In this document: positions 1 to 11,868 of the stretch, in pieces
Layout: every line of letters begins with the position of its first letter
Numbering within the stretch: position 1 is the stretch's first letter
Assembly (NCBI GenBank): GCA_954871525.1
Contig: OX940861.1
Location: 10,648,842 to 10,712,841 of the forward strand
Direction of reading: 5' to 3'
Length of the DNA stretch: 64,000 bases
DNA from: Parietaria judaica
Lineage: Eukaryota; Streptophyta; Magnoliopsida; Rosales; Urticaceae
Notes under the pieces: model-generated
Databases searched by the model: none
The model's input: only the letters and a program-made list of their open reading frames with translations
What the model was told of the DNA's origin: nothing
Translations under genes and position numbers: made by a program

Positions 1-1276
1 CCGAGACAAAACCAAGAAACGTTTATAAAATTTTAACGTGCAATGCACCGTATCTTCCTTGACTCAAATATGAAAACTTTATGATTAAGATAATAATGTT
101 AGAATCTTTGAAATCAATATTAGTCATTCTAATCATCCAGCAATTAATTAATCATGTCGTACGAAAGTTAATAAACCATTTTGGTGTACATGTTTATTTA
201 AATAGATGACATGATTTAGAATATACAAAATAAAATTAAACAAATACGTATTTTTAGAAAATTAATACGTTCAATGGAATGTACATTTACTTATTACATC
301 ATATTAATACTATAGACTTTATATCCTTGCCACAATGTTTGTAAAAATTCGAATAACAAACAACCGAATGAAAATGCGAACCCGGAATCTAAAGTTGCAT
401 TTTTAACCTATTATTTTGTTAAAATGATACCCGGGAAAACCGTTGAGTCTTATACTCCTGAGAAAGACTGCAGAGGGAGTCTAGTTGACACGGAGGACGG
501 TCTTTGCCTTGTATGATGCCAAAAATAAGCCCGGGAGTCGTGCAATGGTGCCGCAAAGGCAGACTTCGTATTGCTTTCTCCATATTTTGTTTTCTTTATT
601 CGTGAAAAGAGAAACTCGAAGAAGATTTTAAAGAAGTAGTTGAGATTCAAAGAAGAAAACGACCGGGGGATGAAAGCAATAATATAAGTTCGCACTGTTA
701 AAAAATTTCTTAATCTAATAATATCAGTAGACACAGATAAAAACAAATTCTATTTACCTAAATATTAAACAAATCTATAAAAACCTATAAAATTGTGATT
801 ATAGAAGTGAGATATCTTGGACTTTTGTCAAACAATTACAATGCTTAAGAAAAAGTTTTACTACCAAAGAAATTCCAATAAAACTGCCCAAATAAAACTA
901 AAAGATATTCATGAAAAATAGCACAAACAAATCAAAGAATATTCATGATGAAAAATAACCCAAACAATCAAAATCTAAAATTGAGAAAGCAAACCTTAAA
1001 TATCTTCTTCGAACATCATTTCCGCAAGCAAGCACCATTTATAAAGAGAGCCGAGTCTCAAAGTAGAGAGGGAGACAAAGAGAGTCGAAGGGCAGTTTTG
1101 AAAAGAAAAAAAAATATATATATATATATCAGATGACCATCATAAATATTCAAATTTGATTCTACCTATTGAATAATAATAAAATAAATTTAATAAAAAT
1201 TCATTTCATAGGAGGCCCTAAAAGGTTTTGCATATCTGCAAAACAAATAAATTAGTGCCATATTTCATGTGCCTAT

Positions 1277-1282
<6 letters not shown>

Positions 1283-1324
<42 letters not shown>
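1283..1324. repeat. (TA)n microsatellite
   Basis: Uninterrupted alternating TA of about 42 bases, a plain simple-sequence repeat likely to be length-polymorphic. Confidence 0.9.
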
Positions 1325-1326
<2 letters not shown>

Positions 1327-1982
1327 CTTTGTATTTTTGAACCTACCTTCATGTAATAAAAGGCTACATACAGGGAACAAAACTAAAGGGAAAAAACTGG
1401 AAGTATAACCAAACACAAGAAGATGGTGATTTTTTAAAGTATTATACATTATATGATTCAGAAACTTTGTGGCTATACAGAAAATGAGCCTCATTAAAGA
1501 AATGGGAGACAATAGAGGAGATTGAACAAAATGCATAATTTGCATGCATTGATTTATGAATATGATAATTTATACTTTCAGCAATTGGATTAAGATAATG
1601 ACTAATTAGTAATATAGATTTATTTGTTGTTAACAAAATTTTGAGCACATCAAGCTACCAAACACAGATAAATGTATCACGATCATACACCAAATTACCT
1701 TATTGATTACTCCGGCAATGTCTCTTTGAAAACCGCTTTGACTTTTCGTGAAAGTCCAAGATCATCAAATATTATTTTCGTAACCCTATCTTTGCTAATT
1801 TCGGAATAAGTAATTTACCGTAGCCATATTCATTTTACTCCACTTCCGTGTCGTCCAACCATATCAAATTTACCGTAGCCATGTTCTTTGCTACAGTAAA
1901 AAGAAAAAAGAAAAAAAATAGAGAGAGAGAAACACAACCAAAATAAGACGAACAATTTTTTTTTGAAAATCAAAACAGTAAA

Positions 1983-2098
1983 AACAATGTCCAAAACAAA
2001 CGCATACAATATCACCATTTGTTCATTAATCATACCATTTAACAATGTCCAAAACAAACGCATACAATATCACCATTTGTTCATTAATCATACCATTT
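1983..2098. repeat. 58-bp tandem duplication
   Basis: Two adjacent copies (1983-2040 and 2041-2098) both begin AACAATGTCCAAAACAAACG and end CATACCATTT, with essentially no divergence apart from the junction. It is a recent local duplication with no coding content. Confidence 0.85.
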
Positions 2099-3095
2099 CC
2101 GTTTGAAAGAAACTGCCTTTGTCATATTCATGAAAACCTTTGTTATACAGATAATGACGGAGTATCTATTAGTTAAAATAAATTCTTCTTTTGAGTATTT
2201 TTTTTATTGTATTCCCTTGAGGTAATTTATCAAACAATTTATGAGCTACAGAAACTAGAATTGAAAACTGGGAAGAACAAGAATCGTCCCCAAAAAACGA
2301 AATAGAAAATCACCATTGACTAAACTTTTTGAACGAATCGAACCTGTTCTGTAGCCATAAAAAAAAAAAACTTGAAGACAAAAAAAAAAGGTAAGTGAGA
2401 GAAACAAAAAACTTAAACCAAAATATGATATACTTTGTTAGAAACTAAATAAAACAATGTATAAAACATTAACTCTGTTTGAAATTTATAAAAAATAAAT
2501 TTTTTGAAGACAGAGAAAGAAGGTAAGTGACTGAAAATGAAAAAAAAAAACAAAAAAAAAACATTTGCATCTAAAGTGTAAGAACAAAACAAATTAAAAA
2601 CGATCATCTTAATAGTTGTGAAGTAAAAAATTGTTTGAGATATTACCTGTATAGATGTGCGGCATGGAGTGAGCGGAAGAGAGAGAGATTTGGCAGAGGG
2701 GAACTAATGAAGGGGGAGATCAAATCTATGTATATAAAACTGAGGAAGAGCAAGAGGGTGATCGAATGAGAGAAAGAGAGAGGGAGATTGTTGGAGAGAA
2801 AAATGATGTAGATCGAAATCGAGTGAAGACATTGAGAAAGTTGATGGAGATAAAAACGGTTTAGCGCGAGATCAAGACATTCAGAACAGGGACGGGAGCA
2901 CTTTATGAGGTGGTGTGGTTCAAACCACCCCCTCAAAAAAAAAATTGGTATAATAATACCCTATTTTTAATTTTTGTAGTGTAAATTCATATAAATTCAT
3001 ATAAAAGAATAGGGTAAAAAATGATAATTTTTGACCGACACGATTCCCGAAATTATTGCCCTTTATATATATAGATTTGGTGAGTTACGTAGTAA

Positions 3096-4262
3096 ACTTT
3101 TGTGTTGATCATGTCAACTGTGTACTTCTTAAAGACTCAAACAGGTGTAAGTGTTTACTTGCTCCTGTATGTGGATGATATACTTCTAATCTCCTAGAGC
3201 AAGTCAGAGATTGATAAGCTGAAGATCAAGCTAAGTTCAGAATTTGAAATGAAGGACCTAGGAAGAGCAGAGAAGATCCTAGGAATGGTCATTCAAAGAA
3301 AGAAGAACTCAGGAGAGCTCTCAATCTCGCAGATTGATTACTTGAAAAAATTAGTAGGGAGGTTCCACATGGAGACCTCGAAACACACAGCTCAACCCTT
3401 GGCACCTCATTTTAGGCTGTCAAGTGAGTTGTGCCCTACTACAGACATGGAAAGGAAGCAAATGGCCAATATCCCATACACTAGTGTTGTGGGCAGCTTA
3501 ATGTATGGGATGATCTGCACAAGACCCGATTTGTCTTATGCAGTGAGCCTTGTTAGTAGGTTCATGGCCAACCCCGGAGAGAAGCATTGGAAGGCTGTCA
3601 AATGGATCCTACGATACCTTGTAGGGACAACTGAGGTTGGTCTAAACTATGGAAAGGTTGAAGGAGAGGGAAGGACAGTCATACAAGGGTACGTAGACTC
3701 AGATTATGCCGGGGATTTGGATAAGAGGAGATCTCTAACTGGCTATACTTTCAAGGTGTTCAATAACCTGGTCAGTTGGAAAGCTTCTCTGCAATATATT
3801 GTGGCACTCTCAACAACAGAGGCATAATATATTGCAATCGTTGAAGCAGCAAAGGAAGGCTTATGGCTGAAAGGGCTTCTTACATAATTGGGTTTCAGGC
3901 GGGAAAGTTTTGACTTGTACTGTGACAGTCAAAGTGCCATTCACCTTTGTAAGAATCAGATGTATCATGAACGCACCAAGCACATTGACATCAGACTACA
4001 CTTAGTCAAAGATGTAGTCGAGCCTGGTGTACTCAATATGATCAAGCCGATATGATCACAAAAGTGATCCCAGCATTCAAGCTTCAGCAAAGCCTCAATC
4101 AACTCGGAGTTGGACAAGCCAACGCAGAGGAGAGACCTGCCACGGAAGAAGAGAAAAGGGTAATCTCTACTATGAGTAAAACTCATAGTAGAAGTTCAAA
4201 GCCCTAATACAGAAAGAGAGAAGCCGGAGGAGACTGTGACTGGTAAAGCTCAAGGTGGAGAT
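3096..4262 (+). pseudogene. Ty1/copia reverse transcriptase-RNase H relic
   Basis: This is the 3' part of a copia pol gene, 5'-truncated near 3096. The frame shows the RT catalytic block LLLYVDDILLIS followed at once by an in-frame TAG near 3197. It continues through the RT thumb (open 3249-3827) and RNase H (GYVDSDYAGDLDKRRSLTGY). A second stop interrupts the usual TEAEYIA block (TEA-stop-YIA, near 3827). Copia-like RNase H residues (LYCDSQSAIHLCKN, YHERTKHIDI) follow to about 4010, then frames break up. Gag, protease and integrase are absent. The decay makes it a dead fragment. It is directly followed by its 3' LTR. The copia family is certain; the exact 5' breakpoint is not. Confidence 0.85.
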
Positions 4263-5213
4263 TGTTGTTCCACGGTGAGCTCGACCAGCCACGTCGTCAC
4301 TCCGGGGAGGAAGAGTTTGAATACTCTTCCCAGAACTGAAACACAAAAGAGAAAGCAGAATAAGATTGGGGGAAAATTCAGTTAACCGAGCCTACATTAC
4401 TAGCCTAGCTCCGAAGCTAATGGGTCAAGGTAATTTGGCTAAGGAATAACTGAATCGGGGAACTTGCAGATGAAACCCTAGAGAAAGTTTCTACAAACAC
4501 ATTCCAGAAGTTTTCGCATGGGTTCGCGAAGCCTTAAAGCTAACCCTAATTCTCTAAAGGTTCAGAGAGAAACCCAGAACCTTTGAAGGAGAAAGAAAGA
4601 AGAAGAAGAAGAAGAAATAGATCTGCGTACCTCGGGTGGTGGTGTCCGAGGTGGACTCTCGCGAGTCCAAGTGAAAGACTCCAGGTGCCAGGATCCTCCG
4701 GGTTCACTCAGGCGAGAGAGCTCGTCGTAGACTCTCTGCATGCTCGCTTGGTTCGGAGGTTGAGGCTCGACGACGATCTGCGGCTCAGCTGGCTTGGGCT
4801 CCATCTTCTTCTCTCCCGAAGGTCCAGGCTTCATCTCCTCTCGAAAAAGGCTGCTCGATCTCGCAGGAGGCGGTTGACGGAGGAGCGGGTGCGCGTGGCC
4901 ACCGGAGCGCCATCAGGAAACGTCAGAGGCTGCAAACCCTAGCAGAGGGTTAGAGAGAGAGAGAGTCGAGAGGTGTAGAGAGAGAGAGTCGAGATTCGAA
5001 ATTGTAACTTTTTGAAACCCTAAACTGAATAAAGAAGTTATTTTAGTTCTTGTCGTTTCTCTTTTAAACTACGCATCGTTCGTTACCTCGTACTCTTGTC
5101 GTGTGACACATTCGTGTCGTTTCCTTGGTTCCTGTCGTGTGGGCTGATCTGCGTGGTTTGGGCTTGTGTTTTGGGCCCAAGAATTGAGTCTTGAGGAGGG
5201 TTAAATCCCAACA
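4263..5213 (+). repeat. 3' LTR of the truncated copia element
   Basis: It begins TGTTGTTCC just after a purine-rich tract (AAGGTGGAGAT, 4252-4262), and ends AAATCCCAACA, giving TG...CA ends and a length of about 951 bp. The position right after the RNase H relic supports a 3' LTR. It holds a GA-rich tract at 4949-4991. No matching 5' LTR is in the window, so the ends rest on one copy. The open frames inside it (4562-4942) are not genes. Confidence 0.7.
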
Positions 5214-6227
5214 TATTCAATTTTTCTTTCATAGAAAATCAAAATGTATAATTCGGTCTTTGATTAATAAATTTCTGTACTCAAAGTAAACGTTCCACGC
5301 TGCAGCAATTAATTATCTTGTCCTCCCATTTTGTTGTTATTTTCATACTTCAACATCAAATTTTGGGACATTCATAATCTGCCATTTACAAGATCGCATA
5401 TAAGCAAAAGTCTAAAAAGCAAAGCATAAACGTGAATTTAGATGAAGCAAATATTCGAGGCTGAACAATTGATGACAACACAAATATTTGATTCATCACC
5501 CTCGTTACATTTCGTTTGGAACTTTCTTCATTTTTCCAACTCGGAAAGCGAAAACATAACCAAACTCATCACAAAAGGCTCGTCCATCACTTCCTTCTAT
5601 AATTGACGTGACGTGGACTATATATAATATAATTTTTTTATTATTTCTATATATATATTTCCTCCTAATATTCGCAAGTCGTTGGACCGTATAATTATCT
5701 CATTATATTCCATCTCCGGAGGATATTCGTTAGATTAGCTGGTTTGTATGTGCACTAACCAATTTAATCACATGCCGTAATTGAACGGCCAAGATTTGAT
5801 CAGTTCACCAAAATTGTCTTCATTAATTATTGCTTTCAATCAAACAAAAACGGTTGCGACCTTTCTGTCCATCCAACTGGCTCTCAACTTGTCCTGTACT
5901 TCATTTTGAATTTTCCATTAACTACCTCAAAATTCCTTTGTCCCTCTCTCCCTTCACATTTTTTAATCACATAATTAAACCACGAAAAATCCCAATAACA
6001 CAAGACTTTGAAATTGAACGGTGAATTTTTTTTCTTTTTTGCTATTTTTTTTTCTTTTTTGAAGAAAATCGTTCCTGGGAAACCAATTTTCCTCTCTGTA
6101 CACTACAAAATTATTTCCATTCGTATTTATATATTAAAAAAAGAAACTGAAAAGAAAGAGTGGAAACAAAGATCAGGATCTTCTTCTTCTAGCTAAACCG
6201 ATTCTCCGATCACGGCGATCGAAAGCT
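5214..6227. other. Spacer and 3' flank of the MYB gene
   Basis: AT-rich DNA without a supported gene. The part nearest 6227 (about 6000-6200, with T-rich and A-rich runs) is probably the 3' UTR and polyadenylation region of the minus-strand MYB gene. Confidence 0.5.
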
Positions 6228-7031
6228 CTACTCGATCTTGCTGACTCCCATTCGCTTGATCACCGCGTTCCTCACCGCTTCACTGTGGAGGTAAAGGCCG
6301 TTCTGCTCGATCCCAGACATGTAGCTCCTCACTTCGCTTCTGATCATGTCTTGCATCACCGCCAAAAACTCCGCATTGAAGAACTGCTTCTCGTAACCCG
6401 TCGGAGACGCGACGGGCGCCGGGGGCACCGGGGGCGTCGTCACGGCGTCGGAGGACGGGAGGGAGAGGCTGAGCGAGGTCGGCGGATCAAGGGCGTCCGT
6501 CTGCCGGCTCGGGACGGGCCGGAAGGCTCCGCTCGGCCCGGGCAGGCTCGAGTCGCTCAAATCGGAGCCCGAGGGGCTGCCCGGGCTGCCGAGGAAGGCC
6601 GCGGTCACCGCGGCGCCGACGCTGGCGGATCGCTTGAGGGGAGGGAGGTGAATGTTGTTATCGGCGGCGTCGAAATCCTCGGACATGGAGGAGCACTTGC
6701 GCTTGAGCGTGGAGTTCCAGTGGTTTTTGATGGCGTTGTCGGTGCGCCCGTTGAGGAGGCGCGCGATTGTGGCCCACTTGTTGCCGAACCGGACGTGCGC
6801 TCGGATTATGGTCTCGTCCTCCTCCGGCGAGAACGGGCGGTGCTCCACCTCCGGCGAGAGCTGGTTGCACCACCGGAGACGGCACGACTTCCCCGATCTC
6901 CCGGGGATCGATTTGCTGATCAGCGACCAGTTTCTCGGGCCATGGTGGTGGACGAGCCTCCTCAACGCCTCGTCTTCTTCGGGGCTCCACGGCCCTTTTA
7001 TCCGATCCAGTTCTCTCTTCGCCGACTCCAT
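6228..7031 (-). CDS. MYB44-like: R2R3-MYB transcription factor, subgroup 22 (MYB44/70/73/77 type)
   Basis: A 267-residue nuclear DNA-binding protein in one exon, as is normal for subgroup 22. The R2 repeat (about residues 12-62, beginning [12 protein letters not shown]) and the R3 repeat (about 64-113, with [23 protein letters not shown]) are intact. Behind them lie the subgroup motif [11 protein letters not shown], an EAR-type repression motif LSLSLP near residue 188, and the C-terminal block [23 protein letters not shown] chose the ATG at 7029-7031 ([15 protein letters not shown]) rather than the in-frame one seven codons upstream, because family members start just before R2. Known relatives act in ABA, auxin and stress signalling; the role here is inferred. 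The exon is strongly GC-rich against AT-rich surroundings. A TATA-like box lies about 150 bp upstream. Confidence 0.95.
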   Translation of the reverse strand: MESAKRELDRIKGPWSPEEDEALRRLVHHHGPRNWSLISKSIPGRSGKSCRLRWCNQLSPEVEHRPFSPEEDETIIRAHVRFGNKWATIARLLNGRTDNAIKNHWNSTLKRKCSSMSEDFDAADNNIHLPPLKRSASVGAAVTAAFLGSPGSPSGSDLSDSSLPGPSGAFRPVPSRQTDALDPPTSLSLSLPSSDAVTTPPVPPAPVASPTGYEKQFFNAEFLAVMQDMIRSEVRSYMSGIEQNGLYLHSEAVRNAVIKRMGVSKIE

Positions 7032-7181
7032 TACAGAGGTTTTACAGAGCAAAAAAATTGGCGGTTCTGAGGTTTATTCAGGATTTATTTTTTTTATTTT
7101 TTTTTGTGGGAACTAGTCGCGGATGGTGGAGGCTCAGCCTCACCTTGGTCTGAGATAGGAGGGGGGTTATGTGGGGGAGGG

Positions 7182-7190
7182 TTTATATAT
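7182..7190 (-). promoter_or_regulatory. TATA-like box of the MYB gene
   Basis: On the minus strand the sequence reads ATATATAAA, about 150 bp upstream of the chosen ATG. It is a plausible distance for a plant core promoter with a 5' UTR of roughly 120 nt. Position and sequence are seen; function is inferred. Confidence 0.6.
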
Positions 7191-8141
7191 GGGAGAGGAG
7201 AGAGGGGCGACCGGTTGAGCCGGTGGAGATGATGGGTGACTGGTCATGGCGGTTGTAGTTTTTGGAGAGGCGATTCTTCCAGGCAAGGCAGTTACTAACA
7301 GCATACAGCTGGCAAACTGACACGCGTTGCTTTTGCTTCGCACCTCTCCTTCCGTCTTACACGTATACTATAATACTATTACGTTAATTTTGAATTAAAA
7401 TTAAATATTCATGTTGTTGTCAACTGTTCCAACTGTACGCGTCATCCGCACCATCAACGGGCCCTATCGAAGGGGATCGGACGGTGGAGAATCCATCCCG
7501 ATTTAATGATTGTTCTCGCAACGCAGTAGGAGATTTCTTTATCGAAGCTAGGTGTATAATTACTGTATAGGGCGATAGACATCAATTAATCACCTAATTT
7601 TCTTTTTTGCTGGACGGTTTTTTGGGTGCGAAAAAGTAAACAAAAGCCGTTTGGGAAGTGTGTTATCTGTTTTTTTTTTTTTAATAATAAAAAGGAGAAA
7701 AGAGAAAGAATTCAAACCAAACGTGGTGTTAGTTAGAAGGGAGGTTAAGTGGTTTTATATCACATAAAATGGGTTTTCAAACGAATTTTGAAACTGAAAA
7801 AAGAAATTAAAAGGAAGGAAGGGTACGGTTGGAAAGAGTGGATAGGAGCGGAGGACTTTGACCAAACGCCAGCCTGGATAGCATTTCGCTGCGCAGAAAG
7901 AAAGATATTTTTTTATATACCTATTTATTTTTTGTTTTATTTAATCAAATAACGGAGAAATATTTAATTTCGAAGATGGAAAAGGACGCACGGAAGCGCT
8001 GAGCTGGCGAGGAAAACGACAAAATAAGGAGTAGCAGAATCGGGGGACGAACGGCACTCCAATTTGTGTCAGTACAGCCTGTAAAAGCCCCAGCTCCGGG
8101 CCCACACACTCGATTGCCATTCCCTTTACGGCCTACTCTCA

Positions 8142-8157
8142 ACCGCCACGTGGCGGT
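8142..8157. promoter_or_regulatory. 16-bp palindrome centred on a G-box
   Basis: ACCGCCACGTGGCGGT is a perfect inverted repeat around CACGTG, the classical bZIP/bHLH binding core. It lies about 1.1 kb upstream of the MYB start. The palindrome is seen directly; binding is inferred. Confidence 0.6.
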
Positions 8158-9100
8158 CACGCTCTCCCCCACTATCCACTTTCCTGTCACAACCCAACCG
8201 ACTCCACCGTCTCACACAGTTCCAATATTATACCCTCCGATTTTCTTTTTGTATTTTTCACCATCGCCAAATTCCGATTTAAAAAAAGAATATATATTAT
8301 AAAATACGACAATCAAAAAATCATGTGCTTTAATTAGAGTTCACTGTGCAATTTTTCATATTATAGTAGTGCTTGTCATTTTAGTGGGTTTTTTTTTTTT
8401 TTTTTTCATTCCTTGACTTAGTCTGGTCATTCTTTGGTCGTTTACAGTTTATAATTATTACTATATATCAAGATAGTTTTTCAGCTCATATTAATATTTG
8501 ATTTGACTTTTTTTCATGTCATAGTTTGATTGAGAAATGAGAATAAACAAGGTGGTTACGAATCTGATCATATAGATATGGATCCAATCCAACGTATCTC
8601 AGCGTGCATACTATGTCTACTCCCAATTTAATATATAGTTTTTTAATTTGGTGCACTATCAAAATTAAATCGAGCATGATGTCATAACTTATAAGGTATT
8701 GCCATATGTGAAACTTATTAAAATTTACTGTCACTATTTTTTTATTAAAATATTAATATAGATCTCCACTCAAAAAACTTGCAATCGGTGGGAAATAGGA
8801 AAGGTTTAGATGGAAGGTGGGGAACACGCACATAGAAACACGTGCAATGATTTTGGGGTGGTTAAAAACTCAAACAGACAAAACGATGGTGAGGTAATAA
8901 AAATTAGGGTAGAGAATAAATATATATATATATTTCTTTAAAGTTAAGAAAATAGGAAGAAAAAAAAAAGCAAATGAAATAAAAAAAGAATATAAAAAGA
9001 AAAGAAAAGAAAAGAGGCGGGTGGGTCCCACATTCCAGAGTCTCTGATAAGGAACGCGATAAACAGCTGTATGGAACTACAAGATAGTTACACGCACTCT

Positions 9101-9192
9101 CACGTGCCACGCTCACTAATCTCCCACCTAACTCTGTCCTTTGGCCGTACTTGTCACGTGATACCAATGCCGCACGAGTGCAATCTCACGTG
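9101..9192. promoter_or_regulatory. Cluster of three G-boxes
   Basis: CACGTG occurs at 9101-9106, 9155-9160 and 9187-9192 within 92 bp, in otherwise non-coding DNA about 2.1 kb upstream of the MYB ATG. ACGTG cores are typical ABA-response elements. No nearby gene start on the plus strand was found, so the target is uncertain. Confidence 0.45.
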
Positions 9193-9683
9193 ACCTTCAC
9201 GCCCTTGCTTCAGCCATGCAAGTTTTTATTTTCCGTACTCATCCGAGAATGGGATTAAAGTGATGTAAATCGGAGAATGCGAATTAACTTTTCAGTTGTC
9301 AAATTAAGCTGGTATTGAATCTTGATTGGCCAAAAAGCAAAACCAAAAACAGCTTTTAAAAACCAGTTTATGTAAGAATATATATAATATTATGGAACGT
9401 CCTAGTCAATTACATTATTGAAACTTTAGCCAATTAAATTATGTATTCAATCGAAGGAAATAGAAGAATAAAAAAATCCACAAAAACTAAATAATCTAAG
9501 GCTTATCGTATGTTATATTTGACCGAACAAATAATTAACTAACAGGATTTTGTATGTCTTATAAAAATGAGATATCTCAAACAACGTAGATTATATAAAC
9601 TGAAGATAAAAAGGAGTTAGTCTTCATTTAACGAGAACAAGGACAAAGTTTTGCATCTTGCACCACCTCGTGTAGGTGACGTG

Positions 9684-10484
9684 TGATGAGGTGAAAACAC
9701 CGCAACAATCACAAATTATGAATAGTATAATTTCACTTTTAAGTTATTTAAGAGTTTGGGTCATTTCGTTAAAACTTAATCACCCCATCGAAAATGGATC
9801 GGAAAAAAAAAAAAAAAAAAAAAAAACCAAATCGAGAATTTAGAAAAGTGTGTATTCTGGATATTGCAAGAATTTTTGGTCACCCTTTTTTTTACATCTC
9901 TAAGCTCATTATTTATAGAGTTTTTTCACCTAAGATTCTCTTCTATCTTCGTAAATGAGCGGTTACTATTGAGTTTGATTTCCTTAGAATTTCCTTAGTT
10001 AATAGACTTTATTACATTGAATAAACAATGAGAAATTTCCGTCATTAATCCCCGAGGCGTCTGTTTCGCTACATGCTTTCCACCATCGTCTGCCTTGTCG
10101 CATTGTTACTGACCTTCTCCTCGCTCATCTTCTCGTCGCTATGCTCCTTGCCTTTCTTCTTGTCGCTAGGCTCCTTGCCTTTGTCTTCGTAGAAATTGTT
10201 TTTCTAGTGATGAGACTTCATTGATGAGCCATCTTTTAGAAGCCTCATCAATGAGCTTCGCCTCTCCCTTTGCTTCATATCCTCGTCGCCCACCTTCTTC
10301 ATTGTTCGATCAGTTTCTTCAGCTTTCATCACTGATTGTTGACCTTTTTTTCCTTGACTGAGCCATTTTGACTTTGCTTTGACTTTGCCAATAGGCCTTT
10401 AATCTGAAACTCATTTTCATAAACGACAAAGATATAATTCGTCGTATCAATGCAAACTGACACGACGAAATCGCACCTTAACAA
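9684..10484 (-). mobile_element. Solo LTR, family A, TSD ACGTG
   Basis: An 801-bp block with LTR-type ends (minus strand: TGTTAAGGTGCG at the start, CACCTCATCA at the end), flanked on both sides by the same five bases ACGTG (9679-9683 and 10485-10489). A TATA box CTATAAATA lies on the minus strand near 9911-9919. It shares its TGTTAAGGT start, a TATA core and general layout with the solo LTR at 23641-24404, so both belong to one family. A 24-base A run (9803-9826, plus strand) sits inside. No coding sequence remains, consistent with LTR-LTR recombination. Confidence 0.8.
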
Positions 10485-10534
10485 CGTGTCATGTTGATAT
10501 GCCGTACGGTATAGCTATAACGGACTATTTCAAG

Positions 10535-11054
10535 CATGGTTTTAAATATCCAGATATGTCCTCAATATATCCACGACATGCCCAGAAAATGAGAAGTGCG
10601 ATACGATATTCGTAGAAAATCGATATATCCATTTATTCACATTTATCTGTCGGCAAGCGTCGATATATCCGTAAAATAGAGAGTGCGAAACGACATCGAT
10701 ATTGGCATTTAAAATCGTGCTTCATATATATGTTTGTACTCTATGACTTTATTACAATGCCTAACTTATTTTATGTTATGTCGATATTATGTTACGAGGT
10801 ATGACTTTTATGTTATATGTTTGTGTTATATTATGATTTATGAATGTGTTTTTAGGCTATAACTATGTGTCATATTTATTAAATTGGTAATTTAGAAACT
10901 ATATAAAAATATGATTGAAATACTAAAAATATTTTCGGAACTATCCGTCGATATTTTGATCGGCATGCGATATATCCGCGAAATTATGCCCGTCGGCAAG
11001 CGATATATCCGTAAAATGGAGAGCGCGAAACGATATCGATATTTAGAACCTTTG
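10535..11054 (+). mobile_element. hAT-type MITE, copy 1
   Basis: A 520-bp non-coding element flanked by a perfect 8-bp duplication ATTTCAAG (10527-10534 and 11055-11062). The ends are imperfect inverted repeats: CATGGTTTTAAATATC at the left and, read inward, CAAAGGTTCTAAATATCG at the right. Eight-base duplications and CA-starting termini are typical of hAT transposons. Inside, the phrase CGATATATCC recurs with variants. An inverted second copy lies at 49600-50170. The small open frames inside are not genes. Confidence 0.88.
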
Positions 11055-11280
11055 ATTTCAAGTGCATTTATCTTAGATAAGATATGTATATTGTAAAGTA
11101 AGTTGGAATGAGAATTGATATTTTGGAGTCGTCGGGCATTCATCTAGTAGTTCTCCCACTTCTACTGCGTTTTGTCAAGAGAAAACTTAACAACTGTTTA
11201 AATATAATCTAGCCATGTCATTGAATTCAAATGTTTTCCTTCGCTCAAGCATAATTAGTGTCCAAAGGCTTATTCGTAAG

Positions 11281-11860
11281 TAGGGGTGACAATTTGGGAC
11301 CGGACACGAAACACGAAACGGTTACGACACGATTTAAATGGGTTTGGGTCTATCATAAATGGATGACTCTATCCGTGTCGAACACGATTAACACGATTAA
11401 ATAACGGGTAAATACGGCACAAACACGATAAAACTATGGGTCCCAATTAGACACGATTAATAAGCAAAAAGTTGCATTTTATGCATTTATATATGCTATA
11501 AAGTGTTTTACTAGTTATTGTATATGACATTTTATATTTTATTAATTTATTAATTATGTTGTACAACTGATGAACATAAAAAAAGTGTTAGTAAACTTTG
11601 AAATTTTAGATCATATAATTAAATAAATTAAGTAAATGAGTGTAAATTGAATTAATTTAAATAATTTTAAAATATGTGAATCTGTTTAAAGGGTTAAACG
11701 GGTAGACACGATAAGCACGCTATTTTAATTAGGCGGCTCTGGGTCTCATCTTCTAACACGATTAATAAATGGGACGGGTGTGAGTCTACATAAAATAAGT
11801 AAAAAACGATTAATTAAGACCCGGCACGAACACGACATGCAACCCGAATTGCCACCCCTA
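11281..11860. mobile_element. hAT-type MITE with TAGGGGTG termini
   Basis: A 580-bp non-coding element. The left end TAGGGGTGACAATT is matched by the inverted right end TAGGGGTGGCAATT. Flanks are TTCGTAAG (11273-11280) and TTTGTAAG (11861-11868), an 8-bp duplication with one change. The subterminal DNA is rich in ACACGA/CACGATT words on both sides. TAGGGGTG ends with 8-bp duplications are known for plant hAT MITEs. It is unrelated in sequence to the MITE next to it. Confidence 0.85.
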
Positions 11861-11868
11861 TTTGTAAG

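Larger units (their letters stand above)
1..3095. other. AT-rich intergenic spacer
   Basis: No gene is supported here. The short open frames are low-complexity and have no recognisable domain. The stretch holds a long TA microsatellite (1283-1324), a 58-bp tandem duplication (1983-2098), A-rich tracts near 2360 and 2540, and a purine/pyrimidine-biased block at 2650-2890 whose minus-strand frame is hydrophobic but shows no signal of a real protein. Confidence 0.6.
7200..9678. other. Upstream region of the MYB gene and spacer
   Basis: No coding gene is supported. This region lies 5' of the minus-strand MYB gene and holds five CACGTG G-boxes (8147, 8839, 9101, 9155, 9187), one inside a 16-bp perfect palindrome. 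It also has long T tracts near 7670 and 8390 and a purine-rich stretch near 8945-9015. Confidence 0.5.

Noticed and set aside
2643..2936. 97-codon minus-strand hydrophobic frame
   Set aside because: Composition comes from GA/CT-rich repeats; no family resemblance.
4562..4942. Open frames on both strands, one Arg-rich
   Set aside because: They lie inside the copia LTR, overlap each other on opposite strands and have no known domain.
6285..7116. Long plus-strand frames over the MYB gene
   Set aside because: Antisense shadows of a GC-rich exon; the minus strand has the clear R2R3-MYB protein.
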